From: a virus | Direction: 5' to 3' (one strand) | Virus record (IMG/VR): IMGVR_UViG_3300001344_000016 | Coordinates: 1 to 27,854 of that record | DNA: 27,854 nt | In this document: positions 21,824 to 27,854 of the stretch, piece by piece | How positions within the stretch are numbered: position 1 is the first letter of the stretch | Layout: each line of letters starts with the position of its first letter | The notes under the pieces: model-generated | The model's input: only the letters and a program-made list of their open reading frames with translations | What the model was told of the DNA's origin: nothing | The model's database searches: none | Made by a program: the position numbers and the translations under genes

Positions 21824-21926
21824 CTAAGAAATACTCCGCTGCACGTTTATCTCGGGTGATTATAACAACTTTTCCTGATTTGTCATATACAACATATTTT
21901 CCGTGTTTATTCTGATGTAACCTCAA
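21771..21926 (-). CDS. Possible small basic protein (TTG start), overlapping frame
   Basis: In a different frame there is a 51-aa reading frame from TTG at 21926: LRLHQNKHGKYVVYDKSGK, VVIITRDKRAAEYFLDGK, then a basic tail. Alternating strand-like V/I and K/D/G turns resemble a real fold and not a random shadow. It overlaps the 54-aa gene by 20 bp and the EF-hand gene by 53 bp, and no ATG or strong ribosome site exists. The genes on either side would otherwise leave 83 bp unexplained. Moderate to low confidence. Confidence 0.35.
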   Translation of the reverse strand: MRLHQNKHGKYVVYDKSGKVVIITRDKRAAEYFLDGKRTVRPQLKRQDRRG

Positions 21927-22071
21927 AACAATAAACCGCTATTGTGCTACTCGTAACCAACACTTTGGCATCATCCAAAGACATCTGACATTCCTCACTT
22001 GTGCGAAACTGACCTAGCTCATAATGTTCGAGAGTTCCATTCGTAAACATAAACCAAACTAAAATCCACAT
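21907..22071 (-). CDS. Small protein with N-terminal hydrophobic segment
   Basis: 54 aa. ATG at 22071 overlaps the upstream stop (TAATG), an arrangement seen elsewhere in this operon. The N-terminus MWILVWFMFTNG is hydrophobic, then EHYELGQFRTSEECQMSL and VTSSTIAVYCFEVTSE, with two Cys about 20 residues apart that could pair. The pattern resembles small secreted or membrane-anchored phage proteins near lysis genes. Function unknown; too short to place in a family. The overlap and protein-like composition support it. Confidence 0.6.
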   Translation of the reverse strand: MWILVWFMFTNGTLEHYELGQFRTSEECQMSLDDAKVLVTSSTIAVYCFEVTSE

Positions 22072-22550
22072 TAGTAATTCCCGTTACGTTCGTTATACAG
22101 ATACAATACAAATATTAGTGAGACTATCCCACCGAGTAGAAGCAGACCGATAATGATTGTGTTGAGGCAATTATCGATAAACTCTTGTTTTTTATAAACT
22201 AGGTCTCTTTGTATTTTTCTCTGCTCTGCTTCCATTCTGAGAATTTCCTCCCAAGCGCTGGGTCCATAAGTCCAACTGATGTGATTTTTCAATTCCTCAC
22301 GCATCTCCTTGGCCTTTTGCTTATGCGCCCAAAGCTCAATCGCGTCAGTTTCGGTGTTCGAAAACATCTTGTAGGCCGGAGGTTTAAGCGCACGTTGCTC
22401 AAGGTAATCAAGGTCTGACAGTGCTTTTGACCACTGACCCACAGTGCCAGCCATGCCGCTGATATCACGACCGACATCGATAGCCTTCTTGATCCCCTGA
22501 TAGCTGGCACTAATTGTTGCCATTATTGTGATTGGGTCCACGCCGAACAT
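22071..22550 (-). CDS. Coiled-coil protein with C-terminal membrane anchor
   Basis: 159 aa. Starts MFGVDPITIMATISASYQGIKKA; a GTG four codons in could also serve, with AGGGG spaced 9 nt before it, so the exact start is uncertain by three residues. The middle is charged and helical (EELKNHISWTYGP, ILRMEAEQRKIQRDLVYKK), followed by one membrane segment (TIIIGLLLLGGIVSLIFVLYLY, about 130-152) and a short polar tail. Similar proteins in marine phages often sit just after the portal and before lysis genes. A membrane-bound assembly or lysis-linked role is possible. No motif gives an activity. Confidence 0.75.
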   Translation of the reverse strand: MFGVDPITIMATISASYQGIKKAIDVGRDISGMAGTVGQWSKALSDLDYLEQRALKPPAYKMFSNTETDAIELWAHKQKAKEMREELKNHISWTYGPSAWEEILRMEAEQRKIQRDLVYKKQEFIDNCLNTIIIGLLLLGGIVSLIFVLYLYNERNGNY

Positions 22551-22606
22551 CCCCTATTGCCCAGAGGTAATGTAGCACAAATAAATATTACAATTCAAAA
22601 AGTTAT
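22551..22606 (-). promoter_or_regulatory. Weak promoter candidate before the membrane/lysis genes
   Basis: The minus strand has TTGAAT (complement of 22593-22598) and TACATT (complement of 22569-22574) 18 nt apart, with TGC directly before the second element, as in an extended -10 promoter. A short hairpin GTTA-CTAAA-TAAC followed by TTTTTG overlaps the end of the preceding gene and could attenuate readthrough. Both are weak signals. Confidence 0.3.
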
Positions 22607-22819
22607 TTAGTAACCCATAAAAGACTTGCCTTTTACGGCTGCACCACAGCCCCTAGCCATCATTTTTCGAGGCTTGTTGGCAAAGTCTTTTAGGCCGCCC
22701 GCTACAGGTGCAGGAGCCGTTTTTCCATAAGGAATGCGACCCTGACCTTTAATATCTGCGTAACTTACGGCCTTCGGAGGATTACTCGGAGCAGAGCCGT
22801 TTACTTTTACTTTAGCCAT
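22607..22819 (-). CDS. 70-aa basic protein with ARGCGA motif, after portal
   Basis: ATG at 22819 starts 1 bp after the portal stop, with AGGA 7 nt upstream. A longer frame reaching back to 23101 lies within the portal gene and is a shadow. Sequence MAKVKVNGSAPSNPPKAVSY, then ADIKGQGRIPYGKTAPAP, and the end MMARGCGAAVKGKSFMGY. ARGCGA also occurs in the 125-aa protein at 14342-14719. It is basic, Gly/Pro-rich and probably small and extended. I know related short proteins after portals in marine phages, without function. Confidence 0.75.
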   Translation of the reverse strand: MAKVKVNGSAPSNPPKAVSYADIKGQGRIPYGKTAPAPVAGGLKDFANKPRKMMARGCGAAVKGKSFMGY

Positions 22820-22820
22820 T

Positions 22821-25274
22821 TTACTGTCCTCGCTGTTTGAGCATTTCACGCTCCATGGCGGACTGAATACGTGCCGCCGTCTGTTGTTCTTGAGATTGTA
22901 GCCGTTGTTGGAACTGTTGTCCACGCATTTGCTGGTTCTGTGCATCCAACTCCAGTTTGGCTTGATCGATCTGCGTATCCGCTTGATCCGCCGCAGCCTT
23001 CTGCTGCAACTCTTGCTGTTTAAGCTGAACAAGAGGATCAGGTGCGCCTGCCCCGGATAATTGACCGGACAACTCTTTAAGCTGTTGCAAGCCTTCGGCA
23101 ATAAACTGAGCCGTCATCTGTTCGACCTCAAGCATTTGCTCCTCGTCCGCAGGCTGACCACCCTGTTGCTGAACTTGCTGCAAATACGCAACCGCCGCTT
23201 GCTCGCGGGCCGCGATCCGAACATGCTCCATAACGTGCTTTTGTAAAGACATCGCAAGCATCGGATTTCCACTCACCATAGGAGTAGATCCAAAAATCAA
23301 ATGCGCCGTAATATGAGCCTGATGGTTCTGACCCTCAAAAGCTTTTAAAGGTAACATGTCTAAGGCGTTTATGTTTTCTTGGGCGGGATCAAGGGGCTCC
23401 TCAGTGTCCGCAGGAACAGACTTCAGTAGCCGATCTACGTCAGTGACCCCCAACGCTTCATACATATCGCTGAACACTTCGTGCATGTTGTGTAACTCAG
23501 GGGCTTGAGAAGCTAACTGCAATTTAGTCTGCGCCAACATGATGCGTTGGGACTGACTAAACACATTGGGATTGCTGACCGGTATAACGTCCACCCGACC
23601 ATCAAAGTCCTCGCGCATGATTGTTTCGTCACCGCCCGGTACAGAGTAAGGATATTCCTGCGGTAAACTTTCAGACATGACACGAGCCAAAATCTTAAAC
23701 TCTTGACGCATTGCGTAGTGCAAACGCTTGTGTACAGCACTCATGACACGCGAGCCTTGCTCCATCATTGCCATAGTTGTGCCAACAGCCGCTTGCTGAT
23801 TGCCGTCCCCAACCTTTAAATCAGTGATCGTTGCGAAACGCTGACCAGCTTGAACCACAAACCCTAACAACTGAAACAGCGTCTGGTCCGGACCCTTGAA
23901 AGGCAACGGCATTAGGCTGTCACGAATAGCCCCTCCGGGAGCGTCCACGTCGCGGAACTCACCGGGCTGCAACGGGTCATCATCATCCCTGATCCGTAGT
24001 CCGCGGGCCTTGAAGCCTGCTGGAAGATTGGACAACGTACCGGCATCAATTAACTGTCGCAGTGCCGAAGTGGCAGTTCGTGACAAACCGCCAATAGTGT
24101 GGATCAAACCTAAACCATAAAAACCGAAACCCGGTAAAAACTTGTAATGCGTAAAGTATTGTATCTTCTTTTTAAGCGTATCTTCCTCGTCCCAGTTCCG
24201 ACGAACCGCCAAAACCTGACCATTATCCATAGAAAGCGTCACAATATAAGGGACCCGGATGCCCGTAGGCTCCCCATCATCGTCCATCTCCTCATAACCC
24301 TCAAGGTCTAAATCAACGTGACACTCCAAAATCGTGCAATCATAATCAATCGATCCCGGCTCTACGCCGTCAATCCGATCTATCTCCCCTTCAACGCCAG
24401 TAACCTCACGCTGGGAGGGAATAACATCCACATCATCCAAATAAACGCCAGCAATCTGCCGCTTGCGCAAATCATTTAACGACATGCGTACAACTTGGGT
24501 TATATTAGGACATGTTTCGAGGTCCGCGGTCTCATATGGAACAACCAAGTTCTCCGCAGGAACAAATTTGCTGACCGCACGACCCATCGCTTCGTCGTAA
24601 TACGTCTTCTTAAACGTAGAACCCGCCAGCGGTAAATAAAACAACATCTGATCCATGTCTGGGGTGTAATCCTCCATGACATTCGTGATGTAATAATTCA
24701 TAAATTGACGCACACGCTGCGATTGAGCAGCCTTGGCCCGCGTCTCTTGGCCCATAACAACAGTTCGAACAGGACCGCTTGAAGGTAAAAGCTCGTTAAA
24801 AGCCTGTGCCTGAAATTGTGTTGCCGCCTCTGCAAGCAAAGGATGTGTCACGCCAGAGGACCCGCGGAAAGGTTGCGTCCGCTCCTCGTAATTAAATCCC
24901 AAAAGCTCCAAACCGCTTGAATACGCGTCTTCCCAGTCCTGACGACTGGCCTTGTTCGCATCATACTCGCCCAACAATTCGCTCGCTACGCGCTGTAGCT
25001 CACGGTCCGGCATCTCTTCTGCCAAGTTGGCATAAAAATCATCGTCAACGCCACGCTGGTCTTGAGGCTCAAAGTCAATCTCAACCCCACCATCGTCCGT
25101 TTCACTAATCTCAATCTCTCCGACGTTCTCAGCGTCAACCATCGCTAATACATTGTTCTGAGAATCGGGAAGCTCAATCTCAAGCTCCGCCTTTAAATCG
25201 TCCTCATCAAGCTGGGACGGAACATTCCGGTCCATTAAACTGCTTGAATACCCATTTACTTCTTCTTCTGCCAT
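22821..25274 (-). CDS. Portal protein, P22-like
   Basis: 817 aa. Acidic N-terminal region of about 85 residues, then the portal core with LLGEYDANKASRQDWEDAYS, FNYEERTQPFRGSSGVTHPL, and the long wing/stem region including YFTHYKFLPGFGFYGLGLIH, TSALRQLIDAGTLSNLPAG and GTTMAMMEQGSRVMSAVHKR. The last 100 or so residues are Gln-rich helical coil, as in the barrel of P22-like portals. Twelve copies would form the ring through which terminase pumps DNA. The ribosome site is GGAGAG 6 nt before ATG at 25274. Length and these motifs suit the larger portals of P22/SU10-type podoviruses; family kinship is by pattern, the portal role is strong. Confidence 0.9.
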   Translation of the reverse strand: MAEEEVNGYSSSLMDRNVPSQLDEDDLKAELEIELPDSQNNVLAMVDAENVGEIEISETDDGGVEIDFEPQDQRGVDDDFYANLAEEMPDRELQRVASELLGEYDANKASRQDWEDAYSSGLELLGFNYEERTQPFRGSSGVTHPLLAEAATQFQAQAFNELLPSSGPVRTVVMGQETRAKAAQSQRVRQFMNYYITNVMEDYTPDMDQMLFYLPLAGSTFKKTYYDEAMGRAVSKFVPAENLVVPYETADLETCPNITQVVRMSLNDLRKRQIAGVYLDDVDVIPSQREVTGVEGEIDRIDGVEPGSIDYDCTILECHVDLDLEGYEEMDDDGEPTGIRVPYIVTLSMDNGQVLAVRRNWDEEDTLKKKIQYFTHYKFLPGFGFYGLGLIHTIGGLSRTATSALRQLIDAGTLSNLPAGFKARGLRIRDDDDPLQPGEFRDVDAPGGAIRDSLMPLPFKGPDQTLFQLLGFVVQAGQRFATITDLKVGDGNQQAAVGTTMAMMEQGSRVMSAVHKRLHYAMRQEFKILARVMSESLPQEYPYSVPGGDETIMREDFDGRVDVIPVSNPNVFSQSQRIMLAQTKLQLASQAPELHNMHEVFSDMYEALGVTDVDRLLKSVPADTEEPLDPAQENINALDMLPLKAFEGQNHQAHITAHLIFGSTPMVSGNPMLAMSLQKHVMEHVRIAAREQAAVAYLQQVQQQGGQPADEEQMLEVEQMTAQFIAEGLQQLKELSGQLSGAGAPDPLVQLKQQELQQKAAADQADTQIDQAKLELDAQNQQMRGQQFQQRLQSQEQQTAARIQSAMEREMLKQRGQ

Positions 25275-25291
25275 GTAACTCTCCGAGTTTA

Positions 25292-26029
25292 TTAGGGCGC
25301 GGGCGTCATACGATCCTCTTCCGTGCGGCCTAGTATCCTATCTAACTGTTTAAATATATTTTCGTCAACCATCTTGGTAAGCTCTTCAACCGTTGCGGCC
25401 ATACCAGCCCTTTTGAAAATCTGTTGACCGATAGCGTTGTGACGCTGATCTCTCAGAGCCTCCCGACCAGACAAAAGGTCCCCCGGCCCGCTCAAAGATG
25501 GCGGCAAAAATCGGTTCATAAAGTTGTCAAAATTCTCAGGTTCCTCCGAACCTTCTTTCTGTTGCCTCAGCTGCACGACGGGTAGACGCCCCTCGACAGG
25601 CTCGGGCACCCTAGCCCCCTCGTCAAAAACGCTCGAATACTCGTATTCTTCAATTAATTCAGGGCTAGGTTCACGAATGCCGTCCGTTACACTCTCACCA
25701 CGAATTTTATCCATGATAAGGGACCCTAGACCCTTTTCTTCTAAAAGTTGTATGGCGTCCTCGCCAAAAGCTTCCCCTGTAGGTGATTTTCGAAGATCAA
25801 GCTCAGGATTAAAATCAGGATCATCGTAATAACGTAAATCACCATCGCCCTGTAAAATAGAGGTATCACCAACTGGCGCACGTAATCGACCAAACTGTGG
25901 CCGGGGACTTTGTGCGCCGGGAGCCGTGCTGCGTAACGTGTCATCCAAATACATAGGGCTGCCGCCCTCTTCGAAGTACATCACGTCATCAAAGCCGCCC
26001 GCCCCGAGATTTACCGCAGTCCCATACAT
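25292..26029 (-). CDS. Unknown acidic 245-aa protein between terminase and portal
   Basis: 245 aa, Glu/Asp/Pro/Gly/Leu-rich with few aromatics. N-terminus MYGTAVNLGAGGFDDVMYF followed by EEGGSPMYLDDTLRS, PRPQFGRLRAPVGDTSIL and a Pro/Glu middle, then a helical C-terminus (FKRAGMAATVEELTKMVDEN, IFKQLDRILGRTEEDR). No membrane or metal motif seen. It lies 15 bp after TerL and 17 bp before portal, where some phages have a portal-associated or head-assembly factor. It does not look like a small terminase (no N-terminal HTH recognised). Function unknown; a head-assembly partner is likely by position. Confidence 0.7.
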   Translation of the reverse strand: MYGTAVNLGAGGFDDVMYFEEGGSPMYLDDTLRSTAPGAQSPRPQFGRLRAPVGDTSILQGDGDLRYYDDPDFNPELDLRKSPTGEAFGEDAIQLLEEKGLGSLIMDKIRGESVTDGIREPSPELIEEYEYSSVFDEGARVPEPVEGRLPVVQLRQQKEGSEEPENFDNFMNRFLPPSLSGPGDLLSGREALRDQRHNAIGQQIFKRAGMAATVEELTKMVDENIFKQLDRILGRTEEDRMTPAP

Positions 26030-26044
26030 CTAGCTGCCTTTCTC

Positions 26045-27508
26045 CTAGTAATACATTTGCACTCTAGCAGAGTTTTCTTCATCTTCCCAGTCATCTGTTG
26101 GTAATTGTACAAAATTACCTTGTCTATAGCGCATAAGGGCCTGTGTCATACTATCTACCAAGTCATCATGCTCCCCATTCGGGAACGCCGCAACCTCTTC
26201 AATTAACTCCTCCGCCCACATCTCGTCCGGAGCCCAAACCATACCAGCCTCAAACAAAGGCGCTATACTATGCGCCCGAGTTACCTTGTCATTACCACGA
26301 CTTGGCGTAAAATTCACCACCGGAATGCCCATGTTCCGCAACTCCTGCGTCAAAGGCAAACCACTTGCCTTCGCCTCAATAATTACAGTGTCAGGTTCCC
26401 AAAACTGATAACTTTCCAAAGCCTCCCCCTTTAACTCCGGAAAATCCCAACGCCCCTTCTTAACATCCAACAAAATTAAATTAGGCCCCGAACCACCCTC
26501 ATTTGGATAAAATACACCCCACGTCGTAATCGCAGAATAATCCGCAGTTTCGCGCTTAGAAAAAGCAGTATCATAACTTTGTATCACATATTCTAGCTGG
26601 GGGACCCGCTCCTGATCCCAAACGCGCCACCACTCGCGCTTAATAATCGCATTCTCCTCGCCCGTAGGATTCTGCTGATACTGCGCATTCCACTTGCTCG
26701 GAGGAATAGACGACTTAACCGCGGTCAAATCCTCCAAACTCCAATACTCCGGCCAACAAGAAGTCCCGTCCTCAAAAATAGCAGGTAACTCAACAACCTC
26801 CCATTGATCCGCAGACCCGTCCTTCGCTTGTGCCCGCAACAACTGTCCCGTCATATCCTTCTCAGACCACCTAGTCTGAACCAGAACTATGCTACCTCCC
26901 GGCTGTAAACGCTGTCGAGGACCACCCGTATACCAATCCCAAGCATCGTCAAAACCAGTGTTGCTCATCGCAGTCTGCTCCGAGTGCGGATCGTCAATAA
27001 TAATTAAATCACCACCACGACCCGCTAAATTCGAACCAACACCAACCGCGTAATACATCCCTCCACTGCTCGTGTCCCACCGACCAGAGGCCTTACTGTC
27101 CGAAGCCAAGTTCACACCCGGAAATACATCCTTGAAATCATCGCTCTCAATCAAGTTCTTCGTCTTACGGCCAAAGTTAACCGCCAACTCAGTCGTGTGT
27201 GTCGCCTGAATGATCTTCATTTTCGGATTACGGCCCATCATCCAAGCAGGAAACAAATAAGATGCAAACTCACTCTTCGTGTGCCGCGGTGCCATGTTGA
27301 TGATTAAACGCTTTAGGTCACCATTTGCGACCCTTTCCAACTTTTCGGCAATGATCCTATGATGACGGCCCGCGATAAAGTCAGGCCAAACAGTTTTAAC
27401 AAAAACTAAAAAATTATTTTGGCACTCTTCATTCTTCATGATCTGCGCCAAGCGCAACTCAAGCTTAAGCTTTTTGTCTTCTAACATGGAGTTTTGGGCT
27501 ACATTCAC
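26045..27508 (-). CDS. terL: Terminase large subunit
   Basis: 487 aa. ATPase half: a Walker-A-like PRHTKS (residues 74-79), Walker B LIIIDDP (168-174) and the SIVLVQTRWSEKDMTG (206-221) motif typical of this terminase group. Nuclease half: D313 in YDTAF, E378 in IIEAK and the HDD at 448-450 provide the RNase H-fold acidic metal site. It packages concatemeric DNA into the prohead through the portal, cutting at genome ends. The start used is GTG at 27508; ATG at 27487 is the alternative, with no clear ribosome site for either. No small terminase gene is recognised within the window. It is the first gene after the promoter and parS site. Confidence 0.95.
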   Translation of the reverse strand: MNVAQNSMLEDKKLKLELRLAQIMKNEECQNNFLVFVKTVWPDFIAGRHHRIIAEKLERVANGDLKRLIINMAPRHTKSEFASYLFPAWMMGRNPKMKIIQATHTTELAVNFGRKTKNLIESDDFKDVFPGVNLASDSKASGRWDTSSGGMYYAVGVGSNLAGRGGDLIIIDDPHSEQTAMSNTGFDDAWDWYTGGPRQRLQPGGSIVLVQTRWSEKDMTGQLLRAQAKDGSADQWEVVELPAIFEDGTSCWPEYWSLEDLTAVKSSIPPSKWNAQYQQNPTGEENAIIKREWWRVWDQERVPQLEYVIQSYDTAFSKRETADYSAITTWGVFYPNEGGSGPNLILLDVKKGRWDFPELKGEALESYQFWEPDTVIIEAKASGLPLTQELRNMGIPVVNFTPSRGNDKVTRAHSIAPLFEAGMVWAPDEMWAEELIEEVAAFPNGEHDDLVDSMTQALMRYRQGNFVQLPTDDWEDEENSARVQMYY

Positions 27509-27609
27509 GGGGGACCCTATCTAACTTTTGGTACGCAGTTCACGGCCAATGTTTCACGTGAAACATATGCGATATTAAGGGCTATTATAGGACAGTTAAG
27601 TCTCGTTGG
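27509..27609 (-). promoter_or_regulatory. Sigma70-type promoter for the terminase/late operon
   Basis: On the minus strand TTTCCA (complement of 27607-27612) and a perfect TATAAT (complement of 27584-27589) stand 17 nt apart. The predicted start of transcription is near 27577, and the parS site (27550-27565) falls just downstream of it, before the TerL start. The leader to GTG at 27508 is about 70 nt. Strength of the -10 box supports a host-RNA-polymerase promoter. Confidence 0.7.
27550..27565. other. parS centromere-like site (ParB-binding consensus)
   Basis: The 16 bases TGTTTCACGTGAAACA are a perfect palindrome and identical to the consensus parS bound by chromosomal ParB (Spo0J) in most bacteria. 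The palindrome extends by one pair on each side (27549-27566) to 18 bp. It is 41 bp upstream of the TerL start and just inside the transcribed leader of its promoter. No ParA or ParB gene is in the window, so an orphan site is indicated. What binds it here is inference. Confidence 0.9.
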
Positions 27610-27612
27610 AAA

Positions 27613-27771
27613 TAACTAATGATTATTTGTGAGAAACATGGCCCTAGCTCTCGGTACGCAGACCCTGATATGTCGATTCTGGTGCGGGATTTTGGCGCGA
27701 AAACCGTGGATTTTGCCCCGATATCCGGGGGACCCGGGCGAATTGCCGGGGATCGTGGGCCGCGGTCCGGG
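27613..27771. other. Non-coding GC-rich region with hairpins, beyond the promoter
   Basis: No gene with support on either strand; a short plus-strand frame here (70 codons) is made of the repeat and looks non-coding. From about 27670 the base composition becomes very GC-rich, unlike the rest. A hairpin CCCCG-ATATC-CGGGG lies at 27716-27730. The 9-mer GGTACGCAG at 27530-27538 recurs at 27653-27661, and GGGGGACCC at 27509-27517 recurs within the GC-rich part. It looks like a genome-end, packaging or origin-type region. Confidence 0.5.
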
Positions 27772-27854
27772 GGCCAGCTGCTCGCCGGAAGTTGGTGAAA
27801 AGGTGGCCAGCTGCTCGCCGGAAGTTGGGAAAAGTTGGTGAAAAGGTGGCCAGC
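27772..27854. repeat. Tandem repeat at the right edge (33-bp unit)
   Basis: Unit 1 is 27772-27804 (33 bp), beginning GGCCAGCTGCTCGCCGGAAG. Unit 2, 27805-27847, is the same sequence with a 10-bp insertion (43 bp). A third unit begins at 27848 and is cut by the window edge. The array may continue; it could be iteron-like, a packaging-site repeat, or an assembly end. Confidence 0.85.

Noticed and set aside
22607-23101. 164-codon frame extending the 70-aa gene into the portal
   Set aside because: The upstream part is a shadow of the Gln-rich portal coil; the start at 22819 has a ribosome site and adjoins the portal stop.
27629-27841. 70-codon plus-strand open frame in the GC-rich end
   Set aside because: It is built from the tandem repeat and GC-rich sequence, has no ribosome site seen, and is opposite to all other genes.
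1-27854. tRNA genes, CRISPR arrays, insertion sequences, integrase or attachment sites
   Set aside because: No cloverleaf with a CCA-type acceptor, no regular repeat-spacer array, and no transposase or recombinase motif was seen on either strand by reading; the only tandem arrays are in genes or at the right edge.

Overview
The window is the virion-morphogenesis and lysis half of a tailed-phage genome, or a prophage or virus-derived contig. Every convincing gene lies on the minus strand, in one nearly gap-free series read from right to left. Starts and stops often overlap (ATGA, TAATG), as in translationally coupled phage late operons. The proteins point to a short-tailed (podovirus-type) phage: a long P22-like portal, a gp4-like and an SU10-like head-tail adaptor, a probable tail nozzle, and no tape-measure, sheath or tail-tube gene. 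Several small proteins (the CPEGKAW/YPSAYAN protein, the WVDEDW...LPRSKAQS protein, the RHSC...ARYWSCKAW protein) are types I associate with marine viruses. With a GTA-type 3TM holin, this suggests a marine proteobacterial, perhaps alphaproteobacterial, host; that assignment is inference. No polymerase, integrase, ParA/ParB, tRNA or CRISPR is present.

Layout in transcription order (high to low coordinates). 27509-27854 is a non-coding, GC-rich, hairpin- and repeat-bearing end. It holds a good sigma70-type promoter and a perfect 16-bp match to the bacterial chromosomal centromere parS just upstream of the terminase gene. 22607-27508: large terminase, an unknown 245-aa protein, portal, and a small basic protein. 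20339-22550: membrane proteins and the lysis cassette (EF-hand membrane protein, GTA-type holin, coiled-coil membrane protein, M15 endopeptidase). 20236-20338: a palindrome-rich control region. 16612-20235: head module (small protein, GroES-like co-chaperonin, scaffold, two structural proteins, major capsid protein), closed by a terminator. 12031-16436: small structural and basic proteins plus the two head-tail adaptors. 4876-11996: tail and fibre module (22-residue-repeat protein, 954-aa fibre with an S74 chaperone, 641-aa nozzle candidate, small proteins). 1-4876: three large low-complexity proteins that look like internal or ejected virion proteins; the last runs off the left edge.

The genes form one coherent programme: package DNA (TerL, portal), fold and build the head (GroES-like, scaffold, capsid, decoration), close it and attach a short tail (adaptors, nozzle, fibre), load ejection proteins, then lyse the cell. 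The most unusual element is the perfect parS site in the leader of the terminase operon, with no ParB gene in view. This suggests that the phage recruits the host ParB-Spo0J protein, for segregation as a plasmid-like prophage, for positioning of its DNA, or as an operator. The phage GroES, the palindromic operators, a motif shared by three structural proteins, and a pore-like segment in a probable ejection protein are also worth a second look.
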